From Clostridioides sp. (lineage in GTDB: Bacteria; Bacillota; Clostridia; Peptostreptococcales; Peptostreptococcaceae), in contig JAISUA010000183.1 of NCBI GenBank assembly GCA_031272305.1, positions 1-6,094 of the forward strand: a stretch of 6,094 bases of DNA. Reading direction: 5' to 3'. The translations under genes were made by a program, and so were the position numbers. Shown here one piece after another: positions 5,704-6,094 of this stretch (its first letter is position 1; every line of letters begins with the position of its first letter). Under the pieces are notes generated by a model. The model was given only the letters and a program-made list of their open reading frames with translations, was not told the origin of the DNA and ran no database searches.

Positions 5704-5758
5704 ATTATTCTTAGAAAATCATTCTTAAAAAATTATTCTAAAAAATCATTCTTAAAAA
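5704..5758. repeat. About four tandem copies of a 14-bp unit
   Basis: The unit ATYATTCTTARAAA starts at 5704, 5718, 5732 and 5745 (spacing 14, 14 and 13), with the third base alternating T/C. Copies differ by one or two bases. They begin about 30 nt upstream of the hydF start codon, in its probable leader. The role is unknown; slipped-strand expansion is the simplest origin. Confidence 0.6.
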
Positions 5759-5811
5759 AGTACTTTAATAAATAAATACCAACATTTTTGCATTTTAACT
5801 AAACTAATTTA

Positions 5812-5859
5812 TTATAATTTATTTCTAAAAATTTTTGTTATAATTTATTTCTAAAAATT
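5812..5859. repeat. Two copies of a 22-bp direct repeat
   Basis: Positions 5812-5833 and 5838-5859 are identical over 22 bases (beginning TTATAATTTATTTCT) and separated by 4 nt. Each copy contains TATAAT (5813-5818 and 5839-5844). The second is preceded by TG, forming an extended -10 (5836-5844) without a good -35. Confidence 0.7.
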
Positions 5860-5938
5860 ATTCCCCAAATTTATTATAAAACTTATTAAAAAAATAAAAG
5901 AATTTAAATAATATGTATTGAAAACATAAAATCTAATG

Positions 5939-5968
5939 TTAAGACAATTTCTTTATTTCTGTTATAAT
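5939..5968 (+). promoter_or_regulatory. Possible rightward promoter with extended -10
   Basis: TGTTATAAT (5960-5968) is a complete extended -10. TTAAGA (5939-5944, 18-nt spacer) is a partial -35. It would drive a gene starting beyond the right edge, divergent from hydF. Confidence 0.35.
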
Positions 5969-6094
5969 TAGGTATGATACAATTCCTTTCAAATCAGTTT
6001 AAACACTTTTCTGTTAGGTATTAATTTTTTTATGTAAGTTAAATATATTATTATTATGTTAATTTGTAAACAGGTAAAAAATGTAATAAATATA

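Larger units (their letters stand above)
5674..6094. other. AT-rich upstream region of hydF, no gene
   Basis: No coding sequence with a ribosome site is seen on either strand. It contains a 14-bp tandem repeat close to hydF, a 22-bp direct repeat with TATAAT in each copy, and a rightward extended -10 site near 5963. The hydF leader is long if its promoter lies beyond these repeats. Confidence 0.6.

Noticed and set aside
6056..6094. ATG at 6056 opening a frame to the right edge as a partial gene
   Set aside because: No ribosome site precedes it and only 13 codons are visible; too little evidence.

Overview
This window is an AT-rich chromosomal segment from a low-GC anaerobic Firmicute. A PolC-type DNA polymerase fragment, [FeFe]-hydrogenase maturases, a bacterial selenocysteine tRNA and a G5/3D-domain wall protein together suggest Clostridia/Tissierellia. 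Finegoldia, Parvimonas or Anaerococcus relatives are plausible by feel, but the genus cannot be fixed without a database search. Nothing here looks like a phage, IS element or CRISPR array.

Layout, left to right. (1) 45-563 (-) is a short gene whose product matches only the N-terminal domains of PolC and stops before the OB, exonuclease and polymerase parts. Its promoter carries a perfect 16-bp palindrome between -35 and -10. (2) 826-1500 (+) is ung, uracil-DNA glycosylase, with all catalytic motifs and its own promoter. (3) 1501-1976 is a gene-free stretch with a promoter-like pair, short inverted repeats and a long terminator-like hairpin (a possible small RNA). It ends in a near-consensus promoter for the next gene that overlaps a textbook-form WalR/YycF box. 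(4) 1977-2813 (+) is a membrane-anchored or secreted DUF348-G5-3D wall-remodelling protein with its own terminator. (5) 2910-3189 is an AT-rich gap holding a near-perfect 65-nt hairpin. (6) 3190-3286 (+) is tRNA-Sec (UCA anticodon), followed by a strong terminator that also separates it from the convergent hyd operon. (7) 5673-3357 (-) is hydF-hydE, overlapping by 8 nt and probably translationally coupled. (8) 5674-6094 is an AT-rich leader/intergenic region with a 14-bp tandem repeat and a 22-bp direct repeat, and no gene.

How the genes relate: HydF (GTPase scaffold) and HydE (radical SAM enzyme) work with HydG to build the 2Fe subcluster of [FeFe]-hydrogenase. HydG and the hydrogenase are not in the window. 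tRNA-Sec shows that the organism reads some UGA codons as selenocysteine, so UGA-terminated ORFs elsewhere in its genome need care; no protein gene here ends in UGA. Ung and the PolC fragment are DNA repair/replication genes transcribed divergently. The most testable regulatory prediction is WalR control of the 3D-domain gene. The most unexplained items are the split PolC, the 65-nt hairpin before tRNA-Sec and the possible small RNA at about 1631-1800. I found no clearly new multi-gene system.
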